Shown: positions 56,068-64,000 of the stretch, in pieces
How the letters are laid out: the number at the start of each line of letters is the position of its first letter
Numbering within the stretch: the first letter of the stretch is position 1
Source: Chitinimonas prasina
Lineage (GTDB): Bacteria > Pseudomonadota > Gammaproteobacteria > Burkholderiales > Chitinimonadaceae
Reading direction: 5' to 3'
DNA: 64,000 bases
NCBI RefSeq assembly: GCF_030160395.1
Contig: NZ_BSOG01000001.1
Location: 648,117 to 712,116 of the forward strand
Position numbers and translations under genes: made by a program
The notes under the pieces: model-generated
What the model saw: the letters and a program-made list of their open reading frames with translations, nothing else
Told to the model about the DNA's origin: nothing
The model's database searches: none

Positions 56068-56664
56068 ATGAAAAACATCGTCATCCTGATCTCCGGCCGT
56101 GGCTCCAATATGCAGGCCATCGTCGAAGCCGCCATCCCCGGCGCGCACATCGCCGCCGTCATTGCCAACCGGCCCGATGCGGCTGGCCTGGCCTGGGCGG
56201 CTGAACGCGGTATTGCCACCGTCGCGCTCGATCACAAGCAATACGCCAGCCGCGAAGCCTTCGATACCGAACTGGCCGCCCGCATAGACAGCTTCCAGCC
56301 CGATCTGGTGGTGCTGGCCGGCTTCATGCGCATACTGACGCCCGCCTTCACCCAGCATTACGCAGGCCGGATGTTCAATATCCACCCCTCCTTGCTACCC
56401 GCCTTCCCCGGCCTGCATACCCACCAGCGCGCCATCGATGCAGGCTGCAAGCTGGCCGGCTGTACCGTCCACTTCGTCACGGCCGAGCTTGATCATGGCC
56501 CCATCGTGTTCCAGGCTGCTGTGCCGGTGCTGGACGACGACACCGAGACCAGTCTGGCCCAGCGAGTGCTGGCAGAGGAACACCGGCTCTACCCCGCCGC
56601 CGTGCAGGCGTTTGTCCAAGGTCGGCTGGAAGTGGACGGACTGCGTGTCCGTCATCTCGGATAG
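56068..56664 (+). CDS. purN: phosphoribosylglycinamide formyltransferase
   Basis: A 198-residue enzyme transferring a formyl group from 10-formyl-THF to GAR, step three of purine synthesis. Motifs: ILISGRGSNMQAI at the phosphate site, the catalytic N and H in NIHPSLLPAFPG, and the catalytic aspartate in ELDHGPI. It depends on 10-formyl-THF, the product of FolD encoded in this window. The next gene, a DUF3108 protein, starts 4 bp after the stop and is thus co-transcribed. Confidence 0.97.
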   Translation: MKNIVILISGRGSNMQAIVEAAIPGAHIAAVIANRPDAAGLAWAAERGIATVALDHKQYASREAFDTELAARIDSFQPDLVVLAGFMRILTPAFTQHYAGRMFNIHPSLLPAFPGLHTHQRAIDAGCKLAGCTVHFVTAELDHGPIVFQAAVPVLDDDTETSLAQRVLAEEHRLYPAAVQAFVQGRLEVDGLRVRHLG

Positions 56665-56668
56665 GTCT

Positions 56669-57832
56669 ATGCGAGCCAGGCTGTCGCCGCTCTTCCTCAT
56701 CGCCCTACTCACCTCCCTGCTGCTGCACCTCACTGCCAGCCTGGGCGATACCCTGTGGCTGTGGTGGCAGCACGACCCACTGACCGACACCCCGCTGATC
56801 CAGCCCTCGCAGCGCACGCTCCAGGGCAGGCAGCTGGCAGACCATGCCAGCCGTCGGCTGCTGGCAGGCATCCAGCCGCTCGACGCCCTGCAGGTGCAGC
56901 TAGGCCTGCCGGCCGTACCGGCCAGCCCTGCCCCTATCCTGTCTGAGGCCACGGCGCCGGCTGCGCCCGGGGCACCGCCCCAACCCATCGTGCCGCCCCC
57001 CAAGCCGGCTGCCCCCCCACCCAAACCCAGCACACCAGCGCCCCAAGCGCCAGTATCGCCCCCCCAGGTGGCCGCAACAGCCGAACCCAGCCCACCGGCC
57101 ACCGCCATCGCGGTAGTGACGCCACCCGAGCCCACCGTCACCGTCGTACCGGCTGCTGCCACCGCCGCCGCGCGCCCGGTGCTGGATGGCCCTTTCCCCC
57201 GCCAGATCGACGTCAGCTACCTGATCAAAGGCGTGGCACTGGCCAAGCTCAAATGGCGCCAGGATGGTGATGAATATGAGATAGACCTGCTGGGTAGCTT
57301 CCTGGGCCAGACCTACGAATGGAAAAGCGAGGGCGAGGTCGGCCCCCACGGCCTACGGCCCAAGCGCTTTACCGAGTGGCGAAACCGCAAGCCCGCCCCC
57401 CGCTACTTGGTGGAGTTCGACTGGCCCGCACAGCAGGTCAGCTTTGGCGAGCCCGCCAAGCGCCAGACTGCGCCGCTGCAGGAAGGCGCCCAGGACATGT
57501 TCTCCGCACCCTACCAGTTCGCCCTGCAGGGCAGCAGGCTGCCCGACTTCACCATGCAGGTGGTCAGCGGCCGCAAGACCTATACTGTGCCATTCAAGCT
57601 GATAGGCGAAACGACGCTGACCCTGTCCGGCATCAAGGTGCCCACCCTGGTCCTGTCCGGCAGCCATGAGAAGCGCCGCTTCGAGTTCTACCTGGCGCCC
57701 GACTGGCACAATCTGCCCGTGCGCATACGCAGCGATGATGGCGAAGCCGTGCAGGACATGATCGCCGTCGAGGTCGCTTTTGACGGCAATACCGTGCTGG
57801 CACGCGCCGCACCCCGCGAGAGAGACCGTTGA
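56669..57832 (+). CDS. DUF3108 envelope protein with proline-rich linker
   Basis: A 387-residue protein. The N-terminal segment LFLIALLTSLLLHLTASL is a membrane anchor or signal sequence. A proline/alanine-rich periplasmic linker (about residues 75-165: PPPKPAAPPPKPS) resembles TonB-type spacers. The C-terminal DUF3108 domain (about 175-375) has VSYLIKGVALAKLKWRQDG, EGEVGPHGLRPKRF and the final LAPDWHNLPVRIRSDDG. Function is unknown; it probably reaches across the periplasm. A second DUF3108 gene follows 65 bp downstream. Confidence 0.85.
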   Translation: MRARLSPLFLIALLTSLLLHLTASLGDTLWLWWQHDPLTDTPLIQPSQRTLQGRQLADHASRRLLAGIQPLDALQVQLGLPAVPASPAPILSEATAPAAPGAPPQPIVPPPKPAAPPPKPSTPAPQAPVSPPQVAATAEPSPPATAIAVVTPPEPTVTVVPAAATAAARPVLDGPFPRQIDVSYLIKGVALAKLKWRQDGDEYEIDLLGSFLGQTYEWKSEGEVGPHGLRPKRFTEWRNRKPAPRYLVEFDWPAQQVSFGEPAKRQTAPLQEGAQDMFSAPYQFALQGSRLPDFTMQVVSGRKTYTVPFKLIGETTLTLSGIKVPTLVLSGSHEKRRFEFYLAPDWHNLPVRIRSDDGEAVQDMIAVEVAFDGNTVLARAAPRERDR

Positions 57833-57897
57833 TTCAGCAGGAGGTCAGCCGCCAGCCACTAAGGTGGTCGCCATCCCCAACGCTCAAGGCACGCATC

Positions 57898-58575
57898 ATG
57901 ATTGCACGTTCCCTGCTACTGACCCTCAGCCTCCTGGCCGCCACTGCGCTCCAGGCCGCCGACCTGCCACGCCAGGCCCGCATCACCTACGAAGCAAGGC
58001 TGAGTGGCCTGCCGGTGGGCGAGGCCGTACAACGCTGGCAGCGGGAAGGCAGCAAGTACACACTGGATACCGAGATCACCCCCATCCTGGGTTCCCGCAT
58101 CCGCTATCACAGCGAAGGCGAGCTGACGCCCGCCGGCTTGCGCCCCAGCAGCTACGGCGAGTTCCGTGGCAGCAGCAGCACCCCGCGCCAGCAGGCCCAG
58201 TTTGACTGGCGCACCCGGCAAGTCAGCTATGGCCAGGCCGACGCCTTGCAAAGCGCCCCGCTAGACAGCGGCGCGCAGGATCTCAACACCCTGCCCTTCC
58301 AGCTCGCCTGGCTGGGCACCAAGACCACCGCCAATCTGCAGATCATCACCGGCCGCAAGCTGCGTGATGACGCCTTTACCGCCAGCACTGGCAGCCCGTT
58401 CGCCCTCATGGGCAAGCAAACGGCCACCCGTATCTGGCGCGCCCCGGATGGTGACAAGCGCACCGAGTTCTGGCTCGCCACCGATTACGCCAACCTGCCC
58501 GTCAAGATCGTCCGCCACGACGACAAGGGCGAGCTGCAGCTGATCGCCAAACACATCGAATACCAACTGGAATAA
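57898..58575 (+). CDS. periplasmic DUF3108 protein
   Basis: A 225-residue secreted protein with a signal peptide (MIARSLLLTLSLLAATALQA). The DUF3108 domain occupies nearly all of the mature part (ITYEARLSGLPVGEAVQRW, EGELTPAGLRPSSYGEF, LATDYANLPVKIVRHDDKG). It is a shorter paralogue of the protein encoded just upstream, sharing the same order of motifs but without the membrane anchor and proline linker. Its stop lies 2 bp before the RNA methyltransferase gene. No function is known for the family. Confidence 0.87.
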   Translation: MIARSLLLTLSLLAATALQAADLPRQARITYEARLSGLPVGEAVQRWQREGSKYTLDTEITPILGSRIRYHSEGELTPAGLRPSSYGEFRGSSSTPRQQAQFDWRTRQVSYGQADALQSAPLDSGAQDLNTLPFQLAWLGTKTTANLQIITGRKLRDDAFTASTGSPFALMGKQTATRIWRAPDGDKRTEFWLATDYANLPVKIVRHDDKGELQLIAKHIEYQLE

Positions 58576-58577
58576 CC

Positions 58578-59843
58578 ATGCCCCCACTGAATCAAGAACA
58601 ATTCCACGCCGCCCTGGATGCCTTGCGCAACGCCCTGTCCTTCGCCGCACCGGCCGATGCCGTACTGTCGCGCTACTTCCGCGAGAACCCCAAGCTGGGC
58701 AGCCAGAACCGGCACTTCATCGCCGAAGCGGTGTTTGGCGTCATGCGGCAGAAGTTCGCACTGGACCGCATCTGCGGCGAAGACAACAGCCCCCGCCGGC
58801 TCCTGCTGGCCTGGCTGATACGTGGTGGCCGCAACCTGCGCGAATTCGAGCCCATCGTCTCGCGCGAGGACGAGCGCGCCTTCCTGGCCGGCGTCAAAGC
58901 CTTCAAGCTGGAAACCCTGACCCTGGCCGAACGGGCCGAGCTGCCCGAGTGGGTAGGCAGCGAGCTGCAGGCCAGTGGCATGAGCGACGACGACATCCTC
59001 AGCCTGGGCCGAGCCCTGTCCCAGCCCGCTCCGCTGGACCTGCGCGTCAACACCCTCAAGATGAAGCGCGAGGCCGTCCAGGCCGAACTGGAAGCCCTGG
59101 GCTACGAACACAGCCCCACGCCCTACTCGCCTTTCGGCCTGCGGCTGGCAGGCAAGCCCGCCATCAACCGCCACACCCTGTTCACCGAAGGCGCCATCGA
59201 AGTGCAGGACGAAGGCAGCCAGCTGCTGGGCCTGCTGGTTGGCCCCAAGCGCGGCGAGATGGTGGCCGACTTCTGTGCCGGCGCGGGCGGCAAGACGCTG
59301 CTGCTGGGCATGCTGATGGCCTCCAGCGGCCGCCTGTATGCGTTTGATGTCTCCGAGAAGCGGCTGGCCAACCTCAAGCCCCGCCTGGCACGTTCCGGCC
59401 TGTCCAATGTCCAGCCACAGCGCATAGAGAGCGAGAACGACAGCCGCATCAAGCGCCTGGCCGGCAAGCTGGACCGCGTGCTGGTCGACGCCCCCTGCTC
59501 CGGCATGGGCACCCTGCGCCGCAACCCCGACCTCAAGTTCCGCCAGAGCGCCACCAGCGTGGACGAACTGAACCAGAAGCAGACCGCCATCCTGGCCTCG
59601 GCCGCCCGCCTGGTAAAGGTCGGTGGCCGGCTGGTCTACGCCACCTGCAGCATACTGCCGCGCGAAAACCAGGGCATAGTCGAAGCCTTCCTGGCCGCCC
59701 ACCCCGGCTTCGAGCTGATTCCCGCCAGCCAGGTCTTGAAGGAACAGCGGGTAGACCTCGACACAGGCAACTACCTGCAGCTGCACCCGCAGATACACGG
59801 CTGCGACGGCTTCTTCGCCGCCGTGATGACACGCAAGGCCTGA
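58578..59843 (+). CDS. RsmB/NOP family rRNA cytosine-C5 methyltransferase
   Basis: A 421-residue RNA m5C methyltransferase. An N-terminal NusB-like helical region (about 1-140) is followed by a SAM-binding domain with DFCAGAGGKTLLLGML. The catalytic and release cysteines are in DAPCSGMGTLRRNP and VYATCSILPREN. It probably methylates a cytosine of 16S rRNA in the manner of RsmB or RsmF; which position cannot be told. It is the last gene of the purN-DUF3108-DUF3108-rsmB-like run. Confidence 0.93.
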   Translation: MPPLNQEQFHAALDALRNALSFAAPADAVLSRYFRENPKLGSQNRHFIAEAVFGVMRQKFALDRICGEDNSPRRLLLAWLIRGGRNLREFEPIVSREDERAFLAGVKAFKLETLTLAERAELPEWVGSELQASGMSDDDILSLGRALSQPAPLDLRVNTLKMKREAVQAELEALGYEHSPTPYSPFGLRLAGKPAINRHTLFTEGAIEVQDEGSQLLGLLVGPKRGEMVADFCAGAGGKTLLLGMLMASSGRLYAFDVSEKRLANLKPRLARSGLSNVQPQRIESENDSRIKRLAGKLDRVLVDAPCSGMGTLRRNPDLKFRQSATSVDELNQKQTAILASAARLVKVGGRLVYATCSILPRENQGIVEAFLAAHPGFELIPASQVLKEQRVDLDTGNYLQLHPQIHGCDGFFAAVMTRKA

Positions 59844-60086
59844 TCTAGCGATGATGGGCCGCCTGCCCGGCAAGTGCGGGCGCCCCTGATCACCGGTCCT
59901 GTGTTGAGTGCTCATCCTAGGCTGGCGTAGGTGAATGACGGGTACGGGCGTCACCGCGCAGCGCGCGGCGTGTTTTGAATCCGCTGCAGCGGTCAGTGGC
60001 TGAAGTTCATAAATCACGCCGAGGCGGCAGGAAATGTTGGCTATGCTGCTCATGTAGCCAATATATTCTTGTGCACCCGGAGGCCC

Positions 60087-61682
60087 ATGCGCCTACTGCC
60101 CAGAAGCAGCCTGACCCAGCGCCTGCTGCTGCCCATACTGCTGGTGGGCGCTGCCGTGGCGCTGGCCTGCGTCGCCCTTACCATGCAATTGCGTGAACAG
60201 ATGGTGCGCACCGCCGGCATCAAGGCCGCCCAGACCCTGGCCCAGCAGACCACCGTGCTGCGCGCCTTCTATACCAGCGAGATCACCACCCGGGCGGGTG
60301 CCGCAGGCATGCATTTCGGTGCCAACTTCCGCGAGCAGCCCAATACCCTGCCCTTGCCTGCCACCCTGGTCAAAGCCCTGGGCACCGCCATCAGCAAGGA
60401 CTACCCCGGCACGGCTATCCGCCTCTATAGCCGCCACCCCTTCCCCAACCGGGTGGCCACCGAAAGCTACGATGCCTTCGAGCTGGCCAGCATCACCGCG
60501 CTGGAACGCAATCCCGACATCCCCCAGCAAACCCTGCAGCGCGTGGGCGACCGGCTCTACGCCCGCTATGCCGTTGCCGACCGCATGCAGCAGGCCTGCG
60601 TCAGCTGCCATAACAGCCACCCCGACTCCCCCAAGCGCGACTGGAAGGTGGGCGATGTACGTGGTGTAGTTTCAGTGACGGTGCCAGTGGAGGACGTTGC
60701 CGCCCAGGTCAGCCATGGCATGGCCAGCCTGGGCCTGCTGGTGCTGGCCGGCTTCTGCCTGATCACCGGCGTAGCGCTGTGGCTGACTCGCCAGGTACTC
60801 AGGCAGGTAGGTGGCGAGCCTGAATACGCAGCCGATATCGCCAGGCGGGTAGCAGAGGGCGATCTGTCGGTTGCCGTGCAAACGCACCGCAACGACAGCG
60901 ACAGCCAGCTGCATGCCATGCAGCATATGGTCGACAGCCTGCGCCAAGTCGTGACCGAGCTGCATGCCTCTGCCGCCGTCACCGTTTCGGCTTCCGGCCA
61001 CGTGGCCGCCGCTTCGCAGGCGCTCAGCGCCACCACCTCGGAGCAAGCCGCCAATGTGGAAGAAGCCAGCGCCGCCCTGACCCAGATGAGCGCCAGCGTC
61101 AGCCTCAACGCTAGCCATGCACAGACCACCGATGCCATTGCCTGGCAGGCGGCAGACGCTGCCAGTCAGGCCAGGATATCGGCGCAGCAGACCGTACAGG
61201 CCATGCGTGAAATTGCCCGCAAAGTAGCCTTGATAGACGATATCGCCTTCCAGACCAATATGCTGGCCCTGAATGCCGCCATCGAGGCTGCCCGCGCCGG
61301 GCAAAGCGGCAAGGGCTTTGGCGTAGTCGCCACCGAGGTACGCAAACTGGCCGAGCGTAGCCGTACCGCCGCCGAGGAGATAGGCCAACTATCCCTGAAC
61401 AGCGTGGACCAGGCCGAACAGGCCGGCCACCTGCTTGACCAGGTCGAGCCATCCATACGCCGGACCGCCGAACTGGTTCAACAGATCGCCGCCGCCAGTC
61501 GCGAACAACGCAATGGCCTGGAACAGATAGCCTTGTCCGCCAGCCGCCTGTCTGCCACTACCCAGACCAATGCCGCCTCCTCCGAAGAGCTGTCCGCCAC
61601 ATCCGAGCGCCTGAATGAACAGTCCCAGCAATTGCAGGAAATAGCGCACCGCTTCCGGTTGCCGCCGGATGGGCCGGCGTAG
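60087..61682 (+). CDS. methyl-accepting chemotaxis protein with periplasmic c-type haem (DUF3365) sensor domain
   Basis: A 531-residue chemoreceptor. Membrane segment 1 is about residues 11-33 ([15 protein letters not shown]). The periplasmic domain (about 35-210) matches DUF3365 (Tll0287-like) and contains a c-type haem motif C171-V-S-C174-H175 followed by [18 protein letters not shown]. Segment 2 is about 212-235. A HAMP region and a cytoplasmic signalling domain follow, with the hairpin tip [22 protein letters not shown]. It should sense redox state, oxygen or NO through the haem and signal to CheA. There is no C-terminal pentapeptide tether. The ATG at 60087 has CGGAGG upstream. It is monocistronic. 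Confidence 0.9.
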   Translation: MRLLPRSSLTQRLLLPILLVGAAVALACVALTMQLREQMVRTAGIKAAQTLAQQTTVLRAFYTSEITTRAGAAGMHFGANFREQPNTLPLPATLVKALGTAISKDYPGTAIRLYSRHPFPNRVATESYDAFELASITALERNPDIPQQTLQRVGDRLYARYAVADRMQQACVSCHNSHPDSPKRDWKVGDVRGVVSVTVPVEDVAAQVSHGMASLGLLVLAGFCLITGVALWLTRQVLRQVGGEPEYAADIARRVAEGDLSVAVQTHRNDSDSQLHAMQHMVDSLRQVVTELHASAAVTVSASGHVAAASQALSATTSEQAANVEEASAALTQMSASVSLNASHAQTTDAIAWQAADAASQARISAQQTVQAMREIARKVALIDDIAFQTNMLALNAAIEAARAGQSGKGFGVVATEVRKLAERSRTAAEEIGQLSLNSVDQAEQAGHLLDQVEPSIRRTAELVQQIAAASREQRNGLEQIALSASRLSATTQTNAASSEELSATSERLNEQSQQLQEIAHRFRLPPDGPA

Positions 61683-61749
61683 TACTACCGGCGACATCCC
61701 AGCGGCCTTGCTGTGGTGCTCGCCGCCCAAGTTGTCAGGCCGATAAAGC

Positions 61750-61778
61750 AAAAAAACACGCCATCGGCGTGTTTTTTT
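61750..61778. terminator. bidirectional terminator between the MCP gene and sspB
   Basis: A stem AAAAAAACACGCC/GGCGTGTTTTTTT with a 3-nt loop; A and T runs at both ends suit both the rightward chemoreceptor and the leftward sspB transcripts. Confidence 0.92.
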
Positions 61779-61810
61779 GGATGCGCAGCAGTAAGAGCCT
61801 GTTCAAAGGC

Positions 61811-62305
61811 CTACTTCACCACGCGCAGATGCCCACGCCCTGCAGGCGGGGCAGCGGGTGGCGGTTCCTCATCATCGGCCGGCGGTGCCTCCTTGGCATC
61901 CTCCTTCAGCACCACGGCTTCCGGCACGCTGGGCGACACCGGCCGCAAGGCGCTGACGCGTTCCTCGCCGTGCTCCTCCTCACCCGCTTCGGCGAACTCC
62001 GGCTCCCAGGCCATGCCCTCGCCCGTCTCGCGGGCAAACAGGGATACCACGGCGCCTATGGGCACGGCGATGTCGCGGGACACGCCATTGAAGCGTGCCG
62101 AGAAGTGCACATAATCGTCACCCAGCTGCATATTGCGGGTGGCGTTATAGCTCACATTGAGGGTGATCTCGCCATTCTTCACGAACTCCATGGGCACCTG
62201 CATCTTGCCGCGCACGGCGACCACCAGATAAGGCGTATAGCCGTGGTCGGAGCACCATTCGTGGATGGCGCGCATCAGGTAAGGCTTGATCGGAACTGGT
62301 TTCAT
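61811..62305 (-). CDS. sspB: ClpXP protease specificity-enhancing factor SspB
   Basis: A 164-residue adaptor that delivers ssrA-tagged proteins to ClpXP. The N-terminal fold reads PIKPYLMRAIHEWCSDHG, PYLVVAV and GDDYVHFSARFNGV, which binds the ssrA tag. After an acidic, proline-rich flexible linker the protein ends in GRGHLRVVK, the ClpX-binding tail. The ATG at 62305 is the natural start. It lies 84 bp after sspA in the standard sspA-sspB order. Confidence 0.96.
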   Translation of the reverse strand: MKPVPIKPYLMRAIHEWCSDHGYTPYLVVAVRGKMQVPMEFVKNGEITLNVSYNATRNMQLGDDYVHFSARFNGVSRDIAVPIGAVVSLFARETGEGMAWEPEFAEAGEEEHGEERVSALRPVSPSVPEAVVLKEDAKEAPPADDEEPPPAAPPAGRGHLRVVK

Positions 62306-62389
62306 GCGCTTCGCGTAGGAGAAGGAAGGAGTCGGTACAAGGCAATAGGCCCGACACGGCATGGCCGGTCGGGCCCATCACGCCTTACA

Positions 62390-62995
62390 TCATTTGCGCA
62401 TGGCTTTTTCGTTAGGCGTCATCGAATCGATAAACGCCTGACGGCCGAACAGACGCTCGGCGTACTTGAGGATGGGTGCCATCGGCTTGGACACTTCCAC
62501 GCCGTAGTGCTCCAGACGCCACAGCAGGGGCGCAATCGCCACGTCCAGCATGGAGAACTCTTCGCCCAGCATGAACTTCTGCTTGGCAAACAGCGGCGCG
62601 ATCTGGCCCAGGTTGTCACGGATGGTGGTGCGGGCCTTCTCCAGGTCCTTCTTGCTGGACGCGCTGTTCTCCAGGGTACGCACATGCACGAACAGTTCGC
62701 GCTCGAAGTTGAACAGCATCAGGCGGGCACGGCCGCGCATGATGGGGTCGGCCGGCATCAGCTGCGGATGCGGGAAGCGCTCATCAATGTATTCGTTGAT
62801 GATGTTGGATTCGTACAGGCACAGGTCGCGCTCGACCAGCACAGGCACTTCGTTGTACGGGTTCATCACGGCCAGGTCTTCCGGCTTGTTGTGTATGTCC
62901 ACGTCAACGATCTGGAAGTCCATGCCCTTTTCGAACAGGACAATACGGCAGCGGTGGCTGAAAGGGCAGGAAGTGCCGGAGTACAGGGTCATCAT
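62390..62995 (-). CDS. sspA: stringent starvation protein A
   Basis: A 201-residue GST-fold protein that binds RNA polymerase during stationary phase and acid stress. It starts MMTLYSGTSCPFSHRCRIVLFEKGM, the thioredoxin-like domain without a glutathione-active residue, and has NPYNEVPVLVERDL and ESNIINEYIDERFPHP, all typical of SspA. The petC gene lies upstream on the same strand with a terminator between them, so sspA probably has its own promoter. Confidence 0.95.
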   Translation of the reverse strand: MMTLYSGTSCPFSHRCRIVLFEKGMDFQIVDVDIHNKPEDLAVMNPYNEVPVLVERDLCLYESNIINEYIDERFPHPQLMPADPIMRGRARLMLFNFERELFVHVRTLENSASSKKDLEKARTTIRDNLGQIAPLFAKQKFMLGEEFSMLDVAIAPLLWRLEHYGVEVSKPMAPILKYAERLFGRQAFIDSMTPNEKAMRK

Positions 62996-63092
62996 AAGCG
63001 GGGGATCTCCATCAACGGCAATAGTCGTAAACGATCGAGTTTAGCATTTTGCCTAGGCAAATAGCCAGAAAAGCAACATAAGCAACTGATTC

Positions 63093-63125
63093 AAAAAAGA
63101 AAACGGGAGGAATCACCTCCCGTTT
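63093..63125 (-). terminator. terminator after petC
   Basis: A perfect 10-bp stem (AAACGGGAGG with CCTCCCGTTT) and a 5-nt loop; on the minus strand the stem is followed by a T-rich run (63093-63100 reads AAAAAAGA on the plus strand). It ends 34 bp after the petC stop. Confidence 0.9.
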
Positions 63126-63158
63126 CCGACTGCAGGACCACACAGCTGCGGAGCAGGC

Positions 63159-63977
63159 TTAGTGCAGGTCGCTCCAGTACTCGCGCTTCAGGATATAGGT
63201 CATGGGCACCAGCAAGAAGATCAGGAACAGCAGCACGCTGTAGCCTATGCTCTCGCGCTTCACCTGGGCCGGTTCGCTCATCCACACCATGTAGTTGGTC
63301 AGGTCGGTCATACGCTCGTCAAAGTCGAGCATATTGGCCTTGCCGTCTTCCAGGCGGGTCAGTTCGCCCGCCTTGGTCAGCACCAGCTGGTGGGTGGTGA
63401 TCTTATCCTTGCCGTTCACATGCTCCACCGTCTCCCAGGAGCGCGCCACCGGGCCCTTGGCCTCAGCCTTGCCCTCGATGGTACGCAGTTCCAGGTCGCC
63501 CTGCAGCTGCCACAGCACATGCGGCATGCCAACCTTGTCGAACACCGCGTTGTTCCAGCCAGTGGGACGGCTGCTGTCGCGGTAGAAGCTGCGCAGATAG
63601 GTGTAGAGCCAATCGGCACCACGCGAGCGGGCAATCAGGGTCAGGTCGGGCGGGGTGGCGCCAAACCAGGCCTTGCCGTCCTTGGCCTGCATGGCCACGC
63701 GCATCGGGTCGCCCACCTTGTCGGTGGCGAACATCAGGTTGTCCTTGATCTGCTGCTCGCTCAACCCCAGGTCGGTCAGGCGGTTATAGCGCATGGAGCT
63801 GGCGCCATGGCACGACAAGCAGTAGTTCACGAACACCTTGGCGCCGCGCTGCACCGATTCGGCATTGGCGACACGCAGCTCAACCTTGTCCAGCGCGACA
63901 CCGCCAGAGGCCGCCAGGGCGGTCAGCGGGGCCAGCAAGGCACAGGCGGCGATAATCCGGGCAATCTTGTTTTTCAT
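63159..63977 (-). CDS. petC: ubiquinol-cytochrome c reductase, cytochrome c1 subunit
   Basis: A 272-residue membrane-bound c-type cytochrome of the bc1 complex, carrying electrons from the Rieske protein to cytochrome c. A signal peptide (IARIIAACALLAPLTALAA) is followed by the haem motif C53-L-S-C56-H57 in NYCLSCHGASSMRYNRL. The axial methionine is probably in VGDPMRVAM. A C-terminal anchor ends the protein (SVLLFLIFLLVPMTYILKRE). The bases upstream contain GGGAGA as ribosome binding site and a TGA that may be the end of petB, so petAB would lie beyond the window. Confidence 0.97.
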   Translation of the reverse strand: MKNKIARIIAACALLAPLTALAASGGVALDKVELRVANAESVQRGAKVFVNYCLSCHGASSMRYNRLTDLGLSEQQIKDNLMFATDKVGDPMRVAMQAKDGKAWFGATPPDLTLIARSRGADWLYTYLRSFYRDSSRPTGWNNAVFDKVGMPHVLWQLQGDLELRTIEGKAEAKGPVARSWETVEHVNGKDKITTHQLVLTKAGELTRLEDGKANMLDFDERMTDLTNYMVWMSEPAQVKRESIGYSVLLFLIFLLVPMTYILKREYWSDLH

Positions 63978-64000
63978 CTTATTCGTCTCCCTCGATCAAA

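Noticed and set aside
58485-60053. A 522-codon minus-strand frame across the RNA methyltransferase gene
   Set aside because: Antisense shadow with Gln/Ala/Gly bias; the plus-strand gene has intact catalytic motifs.
1-64000. CRISPR array, prophage or complete insertion sequence
   Set aside because: No regularly spaced short repeats, phage structural genes or transposase genes were recognised anywhere in the window.

Overview
The window looks like the chromosome of a GC-rich betaproteobacterium, probably of the order Neisseriales or a close chitinolytic relative such as Chitinimonas. This is inferred from gene content and order: petC-sspA-sspB, pilSR, hda-perM divergent from purM-purN-DUF3108, the nth-rsxB-pyrD-folD block and a 1,282-residue DUF3683 oxidoreductase. 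No genus is proven by the sequence.

Layout. 1-3.7 kb: the end of an RND efflux adaptor gene and its pump. 3.8-7.2 kb: two convergent secreted hydrolases, a DNase II-family nuclease and a subtilisin-like S8 protease, followed by a 575-bp structured non-coding stretch. 7.8-15 kb: a 2Fe-2S ferredoxin, lytic transglycosylase Slt, an NDUFA9-like protein, a GST, a Kef-type antiporter and HU. 15.5-22.5 kb: a leftward ubiquinone-biosynthesis cluster (DUF971-ubiE-zinc ribbon-NYN-ubiJ-alaX-ubiB), then a porin and a short PstS-like protein. 22.7-28 kb: phoB-phoR with a candidate Pho box, transaldolase and the Kup potassium transporter. 28.2-33.7 kb: a tightly packed leftward run of ampD, GFA, nth, PilZ, a small membrane protein, rsxB, GNAT, pyrD and folD.

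33.8-34.2 kb holds tRNA-Pro, tRNA-Arg and tRNA-His behind a strong sigma-70 promoter and before a strong terminator. Just beyond them lies the only clearly accessory stretch (34.2-38.1 kb). It contains a frameshifted DUF6959-like gene, a 687-residue TerD-domain protein resembling the MXAN_6230/SCO0854 family but lacking its RING finger, a SWIM-protein remnant, a DUF2237 gene, and two inverted copies of a 111-137 bp repeat with terminal inverted repeats. No integrase or attachment duplication was found.

38.2-64 kb returns to core genes: carbonic anhydrase, a YegD-like Hsp70, the PilS/PilR system of type IV pili, a DMT exporter, threonine deaminase, the DUF3683 oxidoreductase, HIT, a PilZ-like unknown, Hda, PerM, purine genes purM/purN, two tandem DUF3108 envelope proteins, an RsmB-type rRNA methylase, a chemoreceptor with a c-type haem sensor domain, and sspB-sspA-petC. 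The best candidates for follow-up are the RING-less TerD-family protein with its decayed neighbourhood, the haem-binding chemoreceptor, the bacterial DNase II and the mobile-looking repeat pair.
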